The notes: generated by a model not told the origin, from the letters alone. A stretch of 37,249 nt of DNA from Flavobacteriaceae bacterium UBA7684 (GCA_002482885.1 DLGW01000018.1:1-37249); one strand, 5' to 3'. Positions 15,697 to 25,615 are shown, numbered from the stretch's first letter. A program made the numbers and translations.

Positions 15697-18333
15697 ATGA
15701 AATCGCAAGAAATACGCGCTCAGTTTTTAAATTTCTTTAAAGAAAAAGAACACTTAATTGTACCCTCTGCTCCTATTGTTTTAAAAGACGATCCTACCTT
15801 GATGTTTAATAACTCTGGGATGGCTCAATTTAAAGAATATTTTTTAGGAAATGGAATTCCAAAAAGCAAAAGAATTGCTGATACCCAAAAATGTTTACGG
15901 GTTTCTGGTAAACACAACGATTTGGAAGATGTAGGTTTTGACACGTATCATCATACCATGTTCGAAATGTTAGGCAATTGGAGTTTTGGTGATTATTTTA
16001 AGAAAGAAGCCATTGATTGGGCTTGGGAATTTTTAACCGAAGTTTTAAAATTAGATAAAGACCGTTTATACGTTTCAGTTTTCGAAGGAAATCCTGCCGA
16101 AAATGTACCATTTGATCAAGAAGCTTTTGATCTTTGGAAGCAATATGTTGCCGAAGACCGCATCATTTTAGGAAATAAAAAAGATAATTTTTGGGAAATG
16201 GGCGATCAAGGACCTTGTGGACCTTGTTCAGAAATTCATATTGATTTACGTTCTAACGAAGAAAGAGCTAAAGTTTCGGGACGTAGTTTAGTGAATGCAG
16301 ATCACCCGCAAGTAGTGGAGATTTGGAATAACGTATTTATGGAATTTAACCGTAAAGCCGATGGCTCTTTAGAAAAACTACCTGCGCAACACGTAGATAC
16401 TGGAATGGGCTTTGAACGTTTGTGTATGGCAATGCAAGGCGTAACTTCTAATTACGATACCGATGTATTCACGCCACTTATCGCGAAAGTAGAAGAAATT
16501 ACAGGATTAAAATATACTTCCAACGAAGTAAAAAACATTAGCGAGGAGCAAAACAAAACCAATATTGCTATACGTGTAATTGTAGATCACGTTCGCGCGG
16601 TTGCTTTTGCCATTGCCGACGGACAATTACCATCCAACACAGGAGCTGGTTATGTAATTCGTAGAATTTTGCGCCGTGCCATCCGTTACGGATTTACTTT
16701 CTTACACAAAAAAGAACCATTTATATTTGAATTAGTAGAAGTATTGAGCAACCAAATGGGCGCTTTCTTCCCAGAAATTGTTTCTCAAAAAGGATTAGTA
16801 ACCAATGTAATTCGCGAAGAAGAACAATCTTTTTTGCGCACTTTAGATCAAGGATTGCAATTGTTAGAAAACATTATTAAAACCAACGAAAATCAAGAGA
16901 TTTCTGGTTCTAAAGTGTTTGAACTATATGATACATTCGGTTTCCCGAAAGATTTAACCGCCTTAATTTTAAAGGAAAAAGGATTCACTTATAATGAAGC
17001 GGAATTTGAGGTAGAATTGCAAAAACAAAAAGCCCGTTCACGTGCTGCATCTGAAGTTTCTACTGATGATTGGAAAATTCTAGTAGACGGAAATATAGAA
17101 AAATTCGTGGGTTACGACCAAACCGAAAACGAAGTAAAAATTACCCGAATCCGTAAGGTAGATTCTAAAAAAGATGGAGTTTTATACCAAATCGTTTTAG
17201 ACGCTACACCGTTTTACCCAGAAGGTGGTGGACAAGTGGGTGATAAAGGAACCTTAGTTTCTGCTAACGAAATCATCGAAATCATTGATACTAAAAAAGA
17301 AAATAATTTAATTCTGCATTTTGCAAAACAACTTCCTGAGAATGTTTCGGCAAGTTTTGTAGCCAAAGTAAATACCAATTTAAGAACATCGACTTCTAAA
17401 AATCACTCTGCCACGCACTTAATGCATTTGGCTTTAAGGAGTATTTTGGGCACGCATGTAGAACAAAAAGGTTCGTTGGTTAATCCGAATTATTTACGAT
17501 TTGATTTTTCTCATTTTTCCAAAGTTTCAGATGATGAATTGCGCCAAGTGGAAGCCAGCGTAAATGCTCAAATCGAAGCCCAATTACAATTGGTGGAACA
17601 CCGAAACATTCCTATCAAAGAAGCCTTAGATAAAGGGGCCATGGCGTTGTTTGGCGAAAAATATGGCGATAACGTTCGTATGATTGAATTTGGACAAAGC
17701 AAAGAATTGTGTGGTGGAATTCACGTAAAAAACACCGCTGAAATTTGGCATTTTAAAATCATTTCTGAAGGGGCGGTTGCCGCAGGAATCCGAAGAATAG
17801 AAGCCATTACAGGCGATGCTGTAAAAGATTTTTATGCTTCACAAGAAAATACTTTAGCTGAAATCAAAGAAGTATTAAAAAATCCTCAAGATGTTTTAAA
17901 ATCAGTGGCTTCATTACAAGAAGATAATGCTAAACTGAAAAAGCAACTTGAACAATTGATGAAAGAAAAAATCGAAGGATTAAAAAATACGATTGCTTCT
18001 GATTTTCAAGAAATTAACGGCATTCAGTTTTTAGCCAAACAAGTAGATTTATCTATGAGTTCTACTAAAGATTTAACACAAGCCATTGGAACTTCCAAAC
18101 CAAATGCTTTTGTATTCTTAGCTTCGATTGAAGATAATGCGCCAAACATTCATTGTTATATTTCTAAAGAATTAGTGGCTGAAAAAGGTTTAAACGCCGG
18201 AAACATCATCAGAGAATTAGGAAAATTAATCGACGGAAATGGTGGTGGACAACCGTTCTTTGCCTTTGGAAAAGGGAAAAAGGTAAGCGGTATTAAAGAT
18301 GCGTTGGAGAAAGTGGTGGAGTATATCAAGTAG
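15697..18333 (+). CDS. alaS: alanine--tRNA ligase
   Basis: An 878-residue class II synthetase that charges tRNA-Ala and hydrolyses mischarged tRNA. In order: the aminoacylation domain (QEIRAQFLNFFKEKEHLIVPSAP, LMFNNSGMAQFKEYFLG, WEMGDQGPCGPCSEIHID), the tRNA-recognition helices, the editing domain with HSATHLMHLALR and CGGIHV zinc ligands, and the C-terminal DHHA1/C-Ala domain with GGGQPFFAFGKG. A TTG 18 bases upstream is open, but the family starts at MKSQEIR, so the ATG at 15697 is used. Full length, no damage seen. Confidence 0.97.
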   Translation: MKSQEIRAQFLNFFKEKEHLIVPSAPIVLKDDPTLMFNNSGMAQFKEYFLGNGIPKSKRIADTQKCLRVSGKHNDLEDVGFDTYHHTMFEMLGNWSFGDYFKKEAIDWAWEFLTEVLKLDKDRLYVSVFEGNPAENVPFDQEAFDLWKQYVAEDRIILGNKKDNFWEMGDQGPCGPCSEIHIDLRSNEERAKVSGRSLVNADHPQVVEIWNNVFMEFNRKADGSLEKLPAQHVDTGMGFERLCMAMQGVTSNYDTDVFTPLIAKVEEITGLKYTSNEVKNISEEQNKTNIAIRVIVDHVRAVAFAIADGQLPSNTGAGYVIRRILRRAIRYGFTFLHKKEPFIFELVEVLSNQMGAFFPEIVSQKGLVTNVIREEEQSFLRTLDQGLQLLENIIKTNENQEISGSKVFELYDTFGFPKDLTALILKEKGFTYNEAEFEVELQKQKARSRAASEVSTDDWKILVDGNIEKFVGYDQTENEVKITRIRKVDSKKDGVLYQIVLDATPFYPEGGGQVGDKGTLVSANEIIEIIDTKKENNLILHFAKQLPENVSASFVAKVNTNLRTSTSKNHSATHLMHLALRSILGTHVEQKGSLVNPNYLRFDFSHFSKVSDDELRQVEASVNAQIEAQLQLVEHRNIPIKEALDKGAMALFGEKYGDNVRMIEFGQSKELCGGIHVKNTAEIWHFKIISEGAVAAGIRRIEAITGDAVKDFYASQENTLAEIKEVLKNPQDVLKSVASLQEDNAKLKKQLEQLMKEKIEGLKNTIASDFQEINGIQFLAKQVDLSMSSTKDLTQAIGTSKPNAFVFLASIEDNAPNIHCYISKELVAEKGLNAGNIIRELGKLIDGNGGGQPFFAFGKGKKVSGIKDALEKVVEYIK

Positions 18334-18369
18334 GATTAAAAGATTGAATGATTTAAAAATTAAAAGATT
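18334..18369 (+). repeat. octanucleotide repeat array between alaS and the lipoprotein gene
   Basis: The GATT core recurs every 8 bases (18334, 18342, 18350, 18358 as AATT, 18366), with A/T filler between. The array fills the whole gap between the alaS stop and the next ATG at 18370. The same 8-base family occurs in reverse orientation at 33649-33685. Confidence 0.75.
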
Positions 18370-19116
18370 ATGAAAAATATATTTGTGTTTTTATTGGCTG
18401 TTGTGGTTTTAAGTGGATGTTCTAAGGACGAAGCAGATAGCTCCACAAAAAATGATTCTTTATTTTTAGTAAAAAAAGCAACTACTATTTATGGTGATGA
18501 AAAAAGTAAAATTGAAATTACTTATGAATATTCTGGTAATAAGTTATTAAAGATAATTGATGGTGAAAATGAATATGTCCGAAATATATACACAGGAAAT
18601 TTAATTACAGAGATTCAACGAGTTCATTCATCAGGTAATTATACTACTCAATTAAAATATGATTCTGAAAACAGATTGTCTGAAACAATTTTCATATTCG
18701 ATGATTACAAATCTTATACTAAGTATTCATATTCCGATGGAAAAATAGAATACAAAACGTATAGTAATAGTAGCTATTCGGAAGAATTCCTAGATGGTAA
18801 TGGCATCTATTATTTAGATTCTAGAGGAAATATTAAAAAACAAGAATCTTTTACCAAAGGGAATTTACAGAGAACTACAGAATATACTTTAGATGATAAA
18901 AATAGTATCTTTAAAAATGTAATCGGATTTAACCCAATAATAAACACTTTTAGTAGCGTGACTAACAATGTAACTTCTAGGATAGAATACAATTCTAAAG
19001 GAGAAAAAATTTCTGATGTCGGCACAACTTATACATACAATGATGATGGTTATCCCGTTTCATGCGTAAATTTTTATAATGGCAAACGTGTTGGAGAAAC
19101 TTTTTATACATATTAG
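18370..19116 (+). CDS. lipoprotein with YD-like repeats
   Basis: A 248-residue protein. MKNIFVFLLAVVVLSGCSKDE is a lipoprotein signal with lipobox LSGC (lipidated Cys17). The mature part is a chain of short beta-strand units resembling YD/RHS-type repeats: ITYEYSGNKLLKI, LKYDSENRLSET, YSYSDGKIEYKT, IEYNSKGEKIS, YTYNDDGYPVSC. It is probably surface- or periplasm-exposed. No named function. The start codon directly follows an octamer repeat array, so its leader has no conventional ribosome-binding site. Confidence 0.75.
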   Translation: MKNIFVFLLAVVVLSGCSKDEADSSTKNDSLFLVKKATTIYGDEKSKIEITYEYSGNKLLKIIDGENEYVRNIYTGNLITEIQRVHSSGNYTTQLKYDSENRLSETIFIFDDYKSYTKYSYSDGKIEYKTYSNSSYSEEFLDGNGIYYLDSRGNIKKQESFTKGNLQRTTEYTLDDKNSIFKNVIGFNPIINTFSSVTNNVTSRIEYNSKGEKISDVGTTYTYNDDGYPVSCVNFYNGKRVGETFYTY

Positions 19117-19122
19117 TTTAAA

Positions 19123-20097
19123 GTGAATTTTTCTACCCCAATACCAATCCTCCATCACCCCCACCCCATTACCTACGATTCGTACGTAATGAGTTGGGGT
19201 TCTTGTTTTGCGGAAAGTATGGGTGAAAAGTTTTCGTATTACAAAATTCCATCAACGGTGAATCCGTTTGGGATTTTGTTTCATCCTTTGGCGATTGAAA
19301 ATGTACTTAAACGTGTGGTGGAAGAAATTCCGTTTACAGAAAATGATATTTTTTACCACAACGAACAATGGCATGCCTTTGAAGTACATTCCTGCTTGAG
19401 TCATTCTGATAAAGATGTTTTTTTGAATCGGTTAAATCAAATTTTAGCAGAAACTAAAAGTAATCTTTTAAAAACTACTCATTTCATCATTACTTACGGA
19501 ACGGCCTGGGTGTATCGTTTAAAAGAAACGCAACAATACGTAGCTAATTGCCATAAAGTACCTCAAAATCAATTTGATAAAGAATTGTTATCGATTGATA
19601 TTCTTGAAAAAAGCATTCAAAAAACGATTGAACTCATCCAATCTGTAAATCCTGAAATTCAAATCATATTTACCATTTCGCCAGTTCGTCATTTAAAAGA
19701 CGGATTTGTAGAAAACCAACGCAGCAAAGCACATTTGATTTCGGCTCTCGGCTCTCGGCTATCAGCAATCGGCTCTGAGCAATCTGGAAAAACCCAAAAC
19801 CCAGCAACCTATTTTCCCAGCTACGAAATTTTACTGGACGAACTTCGGGATTATCGTTTTTACGACCGTGACTTAGTTCATCCCAACGGTTTAGCCATTG
19901 ATTATATTTGGGAGAAATTCAAAGATTCACACCTAGAAACTTCGGCACACCATACTTTAAACGAAGTAGAACAAATTCAAAAAATGTTGGCTCATCAACC
20001 TTTTAATGAGCAATCGGAAGGTTATCAAAAACACTTAACAAAGGTTTCTAACCTTATTCAACAATTAAATAAAAAGCTAAATAAATCCCTTTTTTAA
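19123..20097 (+). CDS. GSCFA domain protein
   Basis: A 324-residue protein whose family name comes from the motif visible at SWGSCFAESMGEKF (about residues 24-37). Later family motifs are STVNPFGILFHPLAI, HFIITYGTAWVYRL, FTISPVRHLKDGF and YEILLDELRDYRFYDRDLVHPNGLAIDYIWEKF. The fold is SGNH/GDSL-hydrolase-like, suggesting an esterase or acyl hydrolase, but no substrate is known. It starts with GTG at 19123; no in-frame ATG fits before the motif. Residues 207-220 (SALGSRL SAIGSEQ) are encoded by a 7-base tandem array and look like an insertion just after the conserved SPVRHLKDG region. Confidence 0.87.
   Translation: MNFSTPIPILHHPHPITYDSYVMSWGSCFAESMGEKFSYYKIPSTVNPFGILFHPLAIENVLKRVVEEIPFTENDIFYHNEQWHAFEVHSCLSHSDKDVFLNRLNQILAETKSNLLKTTHFIITYGTAWVYRLKETQQYVANCHKVPQNQFDKELLSIDILEKSIQKTIELIQSVNPEIQIIFTISPVRHLKDGFVENQRSKAHLISALGSRLSAIGSEQSGKTQNPATYFPSYEILLDELRDYRFYDRDLVHPNGLAIDYIWEKFKDSHLETSAHHTLNEVEQIQKMLAHQPFNEQSEGYQKHLTKVSNLIQQLNKKLNKSLF
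19741..19782 (+). repeat. heptanucleotide array inside the GSCFA coding sequence
   Basis: Six contiguous 7-base units: TCGGCTC twice, then TCGGCTA, TCAGCAA, TCGGCTC, TGAGCAA. The array is 42 bases, divisible by 3, so the reading frame is kept and gives a heptapeptide repeat. Confidence 0.85.
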
Positions 20098-20182
20098 TTT
20101 ATTTACAGACCACTCATCGTAAATTGAAAAAAATTCAAAAATTATTTTGTTTATTTACTTAACTAACTCAAACTAATTGGAA

Positions 20183-22195
20183 ATGAAAAAACTAACTACT
20201 TTTCTGTTGTTGCTTTTTTCTGGTATAGCATGGTCTCAAAAACCCGATTGGGAATTTGTGCAATGGGCTTGCGAAGTAAAAGAATGCTCCCATCAATATT
20301 CTTCTGAAGAATATTCACCGTCTAAAACTTTAGGCTTACCAGATACTTTTTTATTAAGACCCGATGCTTTAAAAGAGGCTTATTTAATAGGTTGGAACGA
20401 AAAAACCGATAAAGAAGACCCTATAGCATTTGTGAAAGTTGCCTTTTGTTCACCACAAAAAGCACAAAAAGTAGTTATTGCCGAAAGTCATACTCCTGGT
20501 TGTATTACTCGGGTTACTTTGTTTGACGAAAAAAACAAGGAATACGAAGTATACGCTGGCGAGGCTAAAAATCTGAACCAACTTAAACGTCTTTGGGAAA
20601 TTACTTTTCCGTTAACTAGCTATTTAGTTACAGCGATTAAAATTGAAGCGAAACCTACCGTTAATGTAGAATGGAATGCGATTGATGCCATTGGAATTTC
20701 AGAAGAATCTAAGCCATTAGTGATTCCCAATCATTTAGAAAATTTAGGATTCAAAATAAATACTGACTATTCCGAACTAAAACCGAAAATATCTTCCGAC
20801 GGAAAAACCTTATACTTTAGTCGTTTCGCCGATCCAAATAATATTGGACACAACTACCAACCCGAAGATCAGGATATTTGGTTTAGCGAATTAGACGAAC
20901 ATGGAAATTGGACTTATGCCAAAAACATGGGAAGACCTTTAAATAATGAATTTCCGAACTGGCCCATTAGTATTTCTCCTGACGAGCAAAGCATGGTAGT
21001 GAGTGGTAAATACGACAGATATGGAACTTATTTAGGAGGCGGGCTGTCTTCTTTTATAAAAATTCCGAGTGGCGCTTGGGGTAAACCTGCGGAACTAACC
21101 ATCAGAAATTACAAAACGCTAACTCCTGCCGTAGACTTCTTTTTATCTAACAATAAAAATGTAATTCTTTTAAGCATCAATCCTAAAACAGGCAGTCATA
21201 ACGACATTTATTTTTCCATTTTATTAGAAGACGGAACTTACAGCGAACCTAAATCTATTGGAAACGTAATCAATACGCCTAAAAACGAATTCGCGCCATT
21301 TTTAGCCTCTGATAACATTACCTTATACTTTTCGTCTAACGGACACGGAGGATACGGAGGCAATGATATTTTTATGAGCCGAAGATTAGATGATACTTGG
21401 CAAAACTGGAGTCCCCCGATGAATCTTGGCATAGAAGTGAATTCTTCCAATTTTGACTCTGATTTTAGCATCTCGGCCAAAGGAGATTATGCCTATTTAG
21501 TAAGTAATAATGATTCCTACGGAAAAGAAGACATTGTTCGTGTCAAGTTAAAAGACAACCTAAGACCTCATCCTGTGTCATTTATTAAAGGCAGGGTACT
21601 TAATAAAAAAACCAACCAACCTATTGGAGCAGAAATTATATATGAACTGTTACAAAGCAGTCGATTAGAAGGCACTGCTAATTCAGATTCCAAAACAGGG
21701 GCTTATAAAGTGGTTTTACCTTATGGTAAAAACTACAGCTACCGAGCATCCGCCAAAGGATTTTACCCCATCAGCGAAAATCTAGATTTAACAGAAGTGA
21801 GTGCTTATCAAGAAATTGAAAAAGATTTATACTTAGTTCCTATTGAAAAAGGAGAAACCTTCAGATTAAACAACTTGTTTTTTGACACTGCCAAATACGA
21901 TTTATTACCTACTTCCAACGGAGAACTCAATCGTTTAGTAGATTTCTTAAAAATCAATACCAAAATAAAAATAGAGATATCTGGGCACACCGATAATGTA
22001 GGTACAGACGAATCCAACATGACTTTATCGGACAACCGAGCGCAAGCAGTTGTAAAATACTTGGTAGAAAAAGGCATTAACAGCAATCGATTAAGCTATA
22101 AAGGCTACGGTGAAATCAAACCCGAAGCCACCAATGAAACCGAAGAAGGTAGACAATACAACCGCCGAGTTTCTTTTACGATTTTAGAAAATTAA
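20183..22195 (+). CDS. OmpA family protein with PD40 beta-propeller repeats
   Basis: A 670-residue exported protein. Signal peptide MKKLTTFLLLLFSGIAWSQ, a jelly-roll-like N-terminal region (about 20-170), then PD40/WD40-like propeller repeats (SSDGKTLYFSR, SPDEQSMVVSG, ASDNITLYFSSNGHGGYGGNDIF). A carboxypeptidase-regulatory-like beta-sandwich follows (FIKGRVLNKKTNQPIGAEI, about 470-550). A C-terminal OmpA peptidoglycan-binding domain ends it (FFDTAKYDLLP, ISGHTDNVGTDESN, LSDNRAQAVVKYL, RRVSF). Its architecture resembles the type IX secretion/gliding protein PorE, but also many other Bacteroidota OmpA proteins. The ATG at 20183 is chosen over a TTG two codons earlier. A terminator follows. Confidence 0.88.
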   Translation: MKKLTTFLLLLFSGIAWSQKPDWEFVQWACEVKECSHQYSSEEYSPSKTLGLPDTFLLRPDALKEAYLIGWNEKTDKEDPIAFVKVAFCSPQKAQKVVIAESHTPGCITRVTLFDEKNKEYEVYAGEAKNLNQLKRLWEITFPLTSYLVTAIKIEAKPTVNVEWNAIDAIGISEESKPLVIPNHLENLGFKINTDYSELKPKISSDGKTLYFSRFADPNNIGHNYQPEDQDIWFSELDEHGNWTYAKNMGRPLNNEFPNWPISISPDEQSMVVSGKYDRYGTYLGGGLSSFIKIPSGAWGKPAELTIRNYKTLTPAVDFFLSNNKNVILLSINPKTGSHNDIYFSILLEDGTYSEPKSIGNVINTPKNEFAPFLASDNITLYFSSNGHGGYGGNDIFMSRRLDDTWQNWSPPMNLGIEVNSSNFDSDFSISAKGDYAYLVSNNDSYGKEDIVRVKLKDNLRPHPVSFIKGRVLNKKTNQPIGAEIIYELLQSSRLEGTANSDSKTGAYKVVLPYGKNYSYRASAKGFYPISENLDLTEVSAYQEIEKDLYLVPIEKGETFRLNNLFFDTAKYDLLPTSNGELNRLVDFLKINTKIKIEISGHTDNVGTDESNMTLSDNRAQAVVKYLVEKGINSNRLSYKGYGEIKPEATNETEEGRQYNRRVSFTILEN

Positions 22196-22202
22196 ACGGC
22201 TC

Positions 22203-22230
22203 AAGGCTTTCAGAAATGAAAGCCTTTTTT
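22203..22230 (+). terminator. terminator after the OmpA/PD40 gene
   Basis: AAGGCTTTCA, loop GAAA, TGAAAGCCTT, then a T run. A 10-base-pair stem placed 8 bases after the stop. Confidence 0.9.
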
Positions 22231-22282
22231 ATTTGAAAACTGATTCTTTTTATCGAAATTCGGAGCATTCATTTAGCACCTC

Positions 22283-24403
22283 TTGAAAAAAATCAGTTTT
22301 ATATTAACCTTATTCAGTTTGTGTAATACACCATCATACGTATCAGCACAAGCCTTAACTTATTCCAAAAATATGTCTGTTCTATTACAAAAATTTAGCA
22401 CTCCTTACAATACCGCTCCTTTTTCAAAAATAAAAAATGAAGATTATTTACCCGCTTTTAAGGAAGCTATCGGATTAGCGAAAGCTGAAATTGAGGTAAT
22501 CACTAAAAACACGAATGCGCCTACTTTTGAAAACACTATTGAAGCTTTAGAATTTAGCGGGGAAACCTTGGATAGACTTTCAAACATTTTCTTCAATTTG
22601 AATTCAGCAGAAACCAGCGACGAAATGCAAAAAATCGCTCAAGAAGTTTCGCCATTGTTGTCAGAATTCGGAAACGATATTTCGTTAAATCCTGAATTAT
22701 TCGCACGTATTAAAAGGGTTTACGTGCAAAAAGAACAATTAAAATTGACCACAGAACAACAGATGTTGTTAGAAAAAAAATACAAAAGTTTTTCGCGTAA
22801 TGGAGCGAATCTTCCCGAAGACAAAAAAGAAAAATTACGTGAAATTGATAAAACGCTATCTAAATTAAGTTTACAATTTGGAGAGCATGTATTGGCAGAA
22901 ACCCAAGCTTTTCAACTGCACATCACCAACGAAAAAGACTTAGGCGGATTACCCGAAGGTTCCATAGAAGCTGCTCGTGAATTAGCCAAAAGTCAAGAAA
23001 AAGAAGGTTGGATTTTCACGTTAGATTATCCAAGCTACATACCTTTTATGACTTATGCAGATAACCGTGAACTGCGAAAAAAAATGGCGTTGGCCTTTGG
23101 TGCTAAAGGATTTCAGAACAACACCCACGACAATCAAAAAATCGTATTAGAAATTGCCAACTTACGTTTTGAAAGAGCCAATTTATTAGGCTATACCACT
23201 CATGCCGATTTTGTTTTGGAAGAACGTATGGCAAAAAACCCAACAACGGTTAAAGCATTTTTACACGATTTATTAGACAAAGCCAAACCAGCTGCTCAAA
23301 AAGAATTCGCTGAATTGAGTGCTTTTGCCAAAAAACTAGATGGTATTGAACAACTAGAAAAATGGGATGGCGCTTATTATTCCGAAAAATTAAAACAACA
23401 ATTATTCAACCTTGACGACGAAAAACTAAAACCCTATTTTAAATTAGAAAACGTATTGCAAGGTGCTTTTACCATTGCAGGCAAATTGTACGGATTACAG
23501 TTTAAAGAAATCAATAACATTGACAAATACCATCCAGAAGTAACTACTTATGAAGTCACTGACGAAAACGGAGATTTAATCGCTGTTTTTTATGCTGACT
23601 TTTTCCCAAGAAAAGGAAAACGCAACGGTGCCTGGATGACATCGTTTAAAAATCAATACCGCGTAAATGGCATTAATGAAAGACCACATATTTCCAACGT
23701 TTGTAACTTTACTAAACCTACCGAAACCAAACCTTCATTACTAACTTTTAACGAAGTAACTACTTTGTTTCATGAATTGGGTCATGGCTTACACGGCATG
23801 TTAGCCAACACGACTTACCCAAGTTTATCGGGCACTTCCGTATATTGGGACTTTGTGGAATTACCGAGTCAGATTTTTGAAAATTGGTGTTACGAACCCG
23901 AAGCGTTGGCCTTGTTCGCTAAGCATTACCAAACAGGAGAAGTTATTCCGATGGAATACGTACAAAAAATTAAAGAAAGTGCTAGTTTTCAGGAAGGAAT
24001 GGCAACATTGCGCCAATTGAGTTTTGGATTGTTAGATATGGGTTGGCATGGTCAAAATCCAACAAATATCACCGATTTAAAAGCGTTTGAAATAGAACAA
24101 TTTTCTGCCACCCAATTATACCCTGATGTAAAAGAAAATGCGATGAGTACTTCGTTTTCTCATATTTTCCAAGGCGGATATTCTTCGGGCTATTACAGTT
24201 ACAAATGGGCAGAAGTTTTAGATGCGGATGCGTTTGAATTGTTTAAAGAAAAAGGCATTTTTGATAAAGAAACCGCTACTAAATTTAAAGACTTTATTCT
24301 TTCACAAGGCGGAACCGAACACCCTATGACCTTGTACAAAAAATTCAGAGGAAGCGAACCAAAACCTGATGCTTTGTTAAAACGCGCGGGCTTGTTGAAG
24401 TAG
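22283..24403 (+). CDS. M3 family oligopeptidase (Dcp/PrlC-like), exported form with a TTG start
   Basis: A 706-residue zinc metallopeptidase. The M3 motif H497-E-L-G-H501 sits in TTLFHELGHGLHGML, and downstream FVELPSQIFENWCYE supplies the third zinc-ligand glutamate region. Other family segments are GAWMTSFKNQ and YSSGYYSYKWAEVLDADAF. The frame opens with a TTG at 22283, giving MKKISFILTLFSLCNTPSYVSAQA, a convincing signal peptide. The first ATG (22373, residue 31) would remove it and give a cytoplasmic enzyme. I favour the TTG because the upstream stretch encodes a proper signal sequence; the alternative remains possible. Terminator shared with the convergent ATPase gene. Confidence 0.88.
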   Translation: MKKISFILTLFSLCNTPSYVSAQALTYSKNMSVLLQKFSTPYNTAPFSKIKNEDYLPAFKEAIGLAKAEIEVITKNTNAPTFENTIEALEFSGETLDRLSNIFFNLNSAETSDEMQKIAQEVSPLLSEFGNDISLNPELFARIKRVYVQKEQLKLTTEQQMLLEKKYKSFSRNGANLPEDKKEKLREIDKTLSKLSLQFGEHVLAETQAFQLHITNEKDLGGLPEGSIEAARELAKSQEKEGWIFTLDYPSYIPFMTYADNRELRKKMALAFGAKGFQNNTHDNQKIVLEIANLRFERANLLGYTTHADFVLEERMAKNPTTVKAFLHDLLDKAKPAAQKEFAELSAFAKKLDGIEQLEKWDGAYYSEKLKQQLFNLDDEKLKPYFKLENVLQGAFTIAGKLYGLQFKEINNIDKYHPEVTTYEVTDENGDLIAVFYADFFPRKGKRNGAWMTSFKNQYRVNGINERPHISNVCNFTKPTETKPSLLTFNEVTTLFHELGHGLHGMLANTTYPSLSGTSVYWDFVELPSQIFENWCYEPEALALFAKHYQTGEVIPMEYVQKIKESASFQEGMATLRQLSFGLLDMGWHGQNPTNITDLKAFEIEQFSATQLYPDVKENAMSTSFSHIFQGGYSSGYYSYKWAEVLDADAFELFKEKGIFDKETATKFKDFILSQGGTEHPMTLYKKFRGSEPKPDALLKRAGLLK

Positions 24404-24428
24404 GAAATTTATCTTAAATATAATTTAA

Positions 24429-24456
24429 GCCGAAAAGTTTCCTTTTCGGCTTTTTT
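24429..24456. terminator. terminator between the convergent M3 peptidase and DUF4143 ATPase genes
   Basis: GCCGAAAAG, loop TTTC, CTTTTCGGC, then TTTTTT. The plus-strand T run is strong. It overlaps the last bases of the minus-strand ATPase gene, and the minus-strand copy has a shorter tail, so it may serve both directions unequally. Confidence 0.88.
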
Positions 24457-25570
24457 ACTTCAAAAACTCCCTAAAATTTTCTTTGGTTACTGCTAAAAAA
24501 TCAGGTTGATAAGCCTCTTTAAAAGAATTAGGAAGTTTTACTTTTTTAGTAGCAGACCATTTGAATTCAAAGGCACTAATGGCATCGGCATTGGTTTCCA
24601 AGTAATCAATTTCTTGCTGCTGAGTGGTTCGCCAAAAATAAGGTTTAGCCGTACTTTGCGAATAGGCTAATTTTTTAAATCGCTCAGCAATTAAAAAGTT
24701 TTCCCACAATGCGCCTTTATCTTGTCTTAATGCTATGGAATTAAAATTACCTATTACCATATTGCGCACGCCATTATCATAAAAGTATATTTTTTTGTTG
24801 GCTTTAATCTCGTTTCTAAGATTTTTACTAAAACTATTCAATCGAAAAATCACAAAACTTTTCTCCAATAAATCAATGTAATTATTGACCGTATTTTTGT
24901 CAATACCTACCAATTGAGCGATTTCGTTATAACTCACCTCGCTACCAATTTGCATGGCTAATGCTTGTAAAATCTTTTCTAAAACTTCTGATTTTCTAAT
25001 GCCCGCCAAGGCCAGAATATCTTTATATAAATAACTGGAAACCAAATTTTTCAACACTTCATATTCTTCGCCAAAATTATTTATAACATCAGGATACATT
25101 CCGTAAAGCAAGCGCAACTCCAATTGTTGTTGCGCTTTAATATACCCTACATTATTTTCAAATTCTTGCCATGAAATAGGAAATAAATGATATTCAAATT
25201 TTCGTCCCGTAAGTGGTTCCTGTGTAGCATGATTAATATCAAATGCAGACGAACCGCTTACGATTACTTGGACATCTTTAATTTGATCTACCATAATTTT
25301 CAACTTCAAACCAATATTTGGAATGCGTTGCACTTCATCAATAAATACATACTTATAACTTCCAATGATGCTTTTCAAAGTTTCCGTATTAGCACTCGCT
25401 AAAGTTTCGGCAACTACCGAATCATCCCCATCTAAAAACAAATACGGTGTGTTTTCCAATAAATTGTTAATCATAGTAGTTTTACCTACTTGCCTTGGTC
25501 CAATCAGTACTATTACTTTTCCTTTATGGAGTTTATCTTTTAATCTGGAAGTTAAAGCCCTAATAATCAT
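24455..25570 (-). CDS. AAA ATPase with C-terminal DUF4143 nuclease-like domain
   Basis: A 371-residue protein. AAA-type ATPase core: Walker A GPRQVGKT at 24-31, Walker B VFIDEVQ at 75-81, a sensor-like VIVSGSSAFDI near 104-114. A winged-helix-like segment follows (YNEIAQLVGIDKNTVNNYIDLLEKSFVIFRL, about 216-247). The C-terminal DUF4143 domain has ALWENFLIAE and the PD-(D/E)xK-like EIDYLE...FEFKW. The family is patchily distributed and its function is not established; a link to mobile or defence-type loci is only inference. It has a promoter with unusual 33-base repeats and is the only accessory-looking gene among core genes. Confidence 0.88.
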   Translation of the reverse strand: MIIRALTSRLKDKLHKGKVIVLIGPRQVGKTTMINNLLENTPYLFLDGDDSVVAETLASANTETLKSIIGSYKYVFIDEVQRIPNIGLKLKIMVDQIKDVQVIVSGSSAFDINHATQEPLTGRKFEYHLFPISWQEFENNVGYIKAQQQLELRLLYGMYPDVINNFGEEYEVLKNLVSSYLYKDILALAGIRKSEVLEKILQALAMQIGSEVSYNEIAQLVGIDKNTVNNYIDLLEKSFVIFRLNSFSKNLRNEIKANKKIYFYDNGVRNMVIGNFNSIALRQDKGALWENFLIAERFKKLAYSQSTAKPYFWRTTQQQEIDYLETNADAISAFEFKWSATKKVKLPNSFKEAYQPDFLAVTKENFREFLK

Positions 25571-25582
25571 GGCATTTTTTTA

Positions 25583-25615
25583 CAAAGATAAAAAACAAAA
25601 AACACTATTCACCAA
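25583..25615 (-). promoter_or_regulatory. promoter of the DUF4143 ATPase gene
   Basis: -7 box TATCTTTG (minus strand, 25590 to 25583), 12 bases before the ATG. A TTG at 25615-25613 lies 22 bases upstream, slightly long. That TTG is part of the first 33-base repeat unit, so anything binding the repeats would block the -33 region. Confidence 0.5.
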
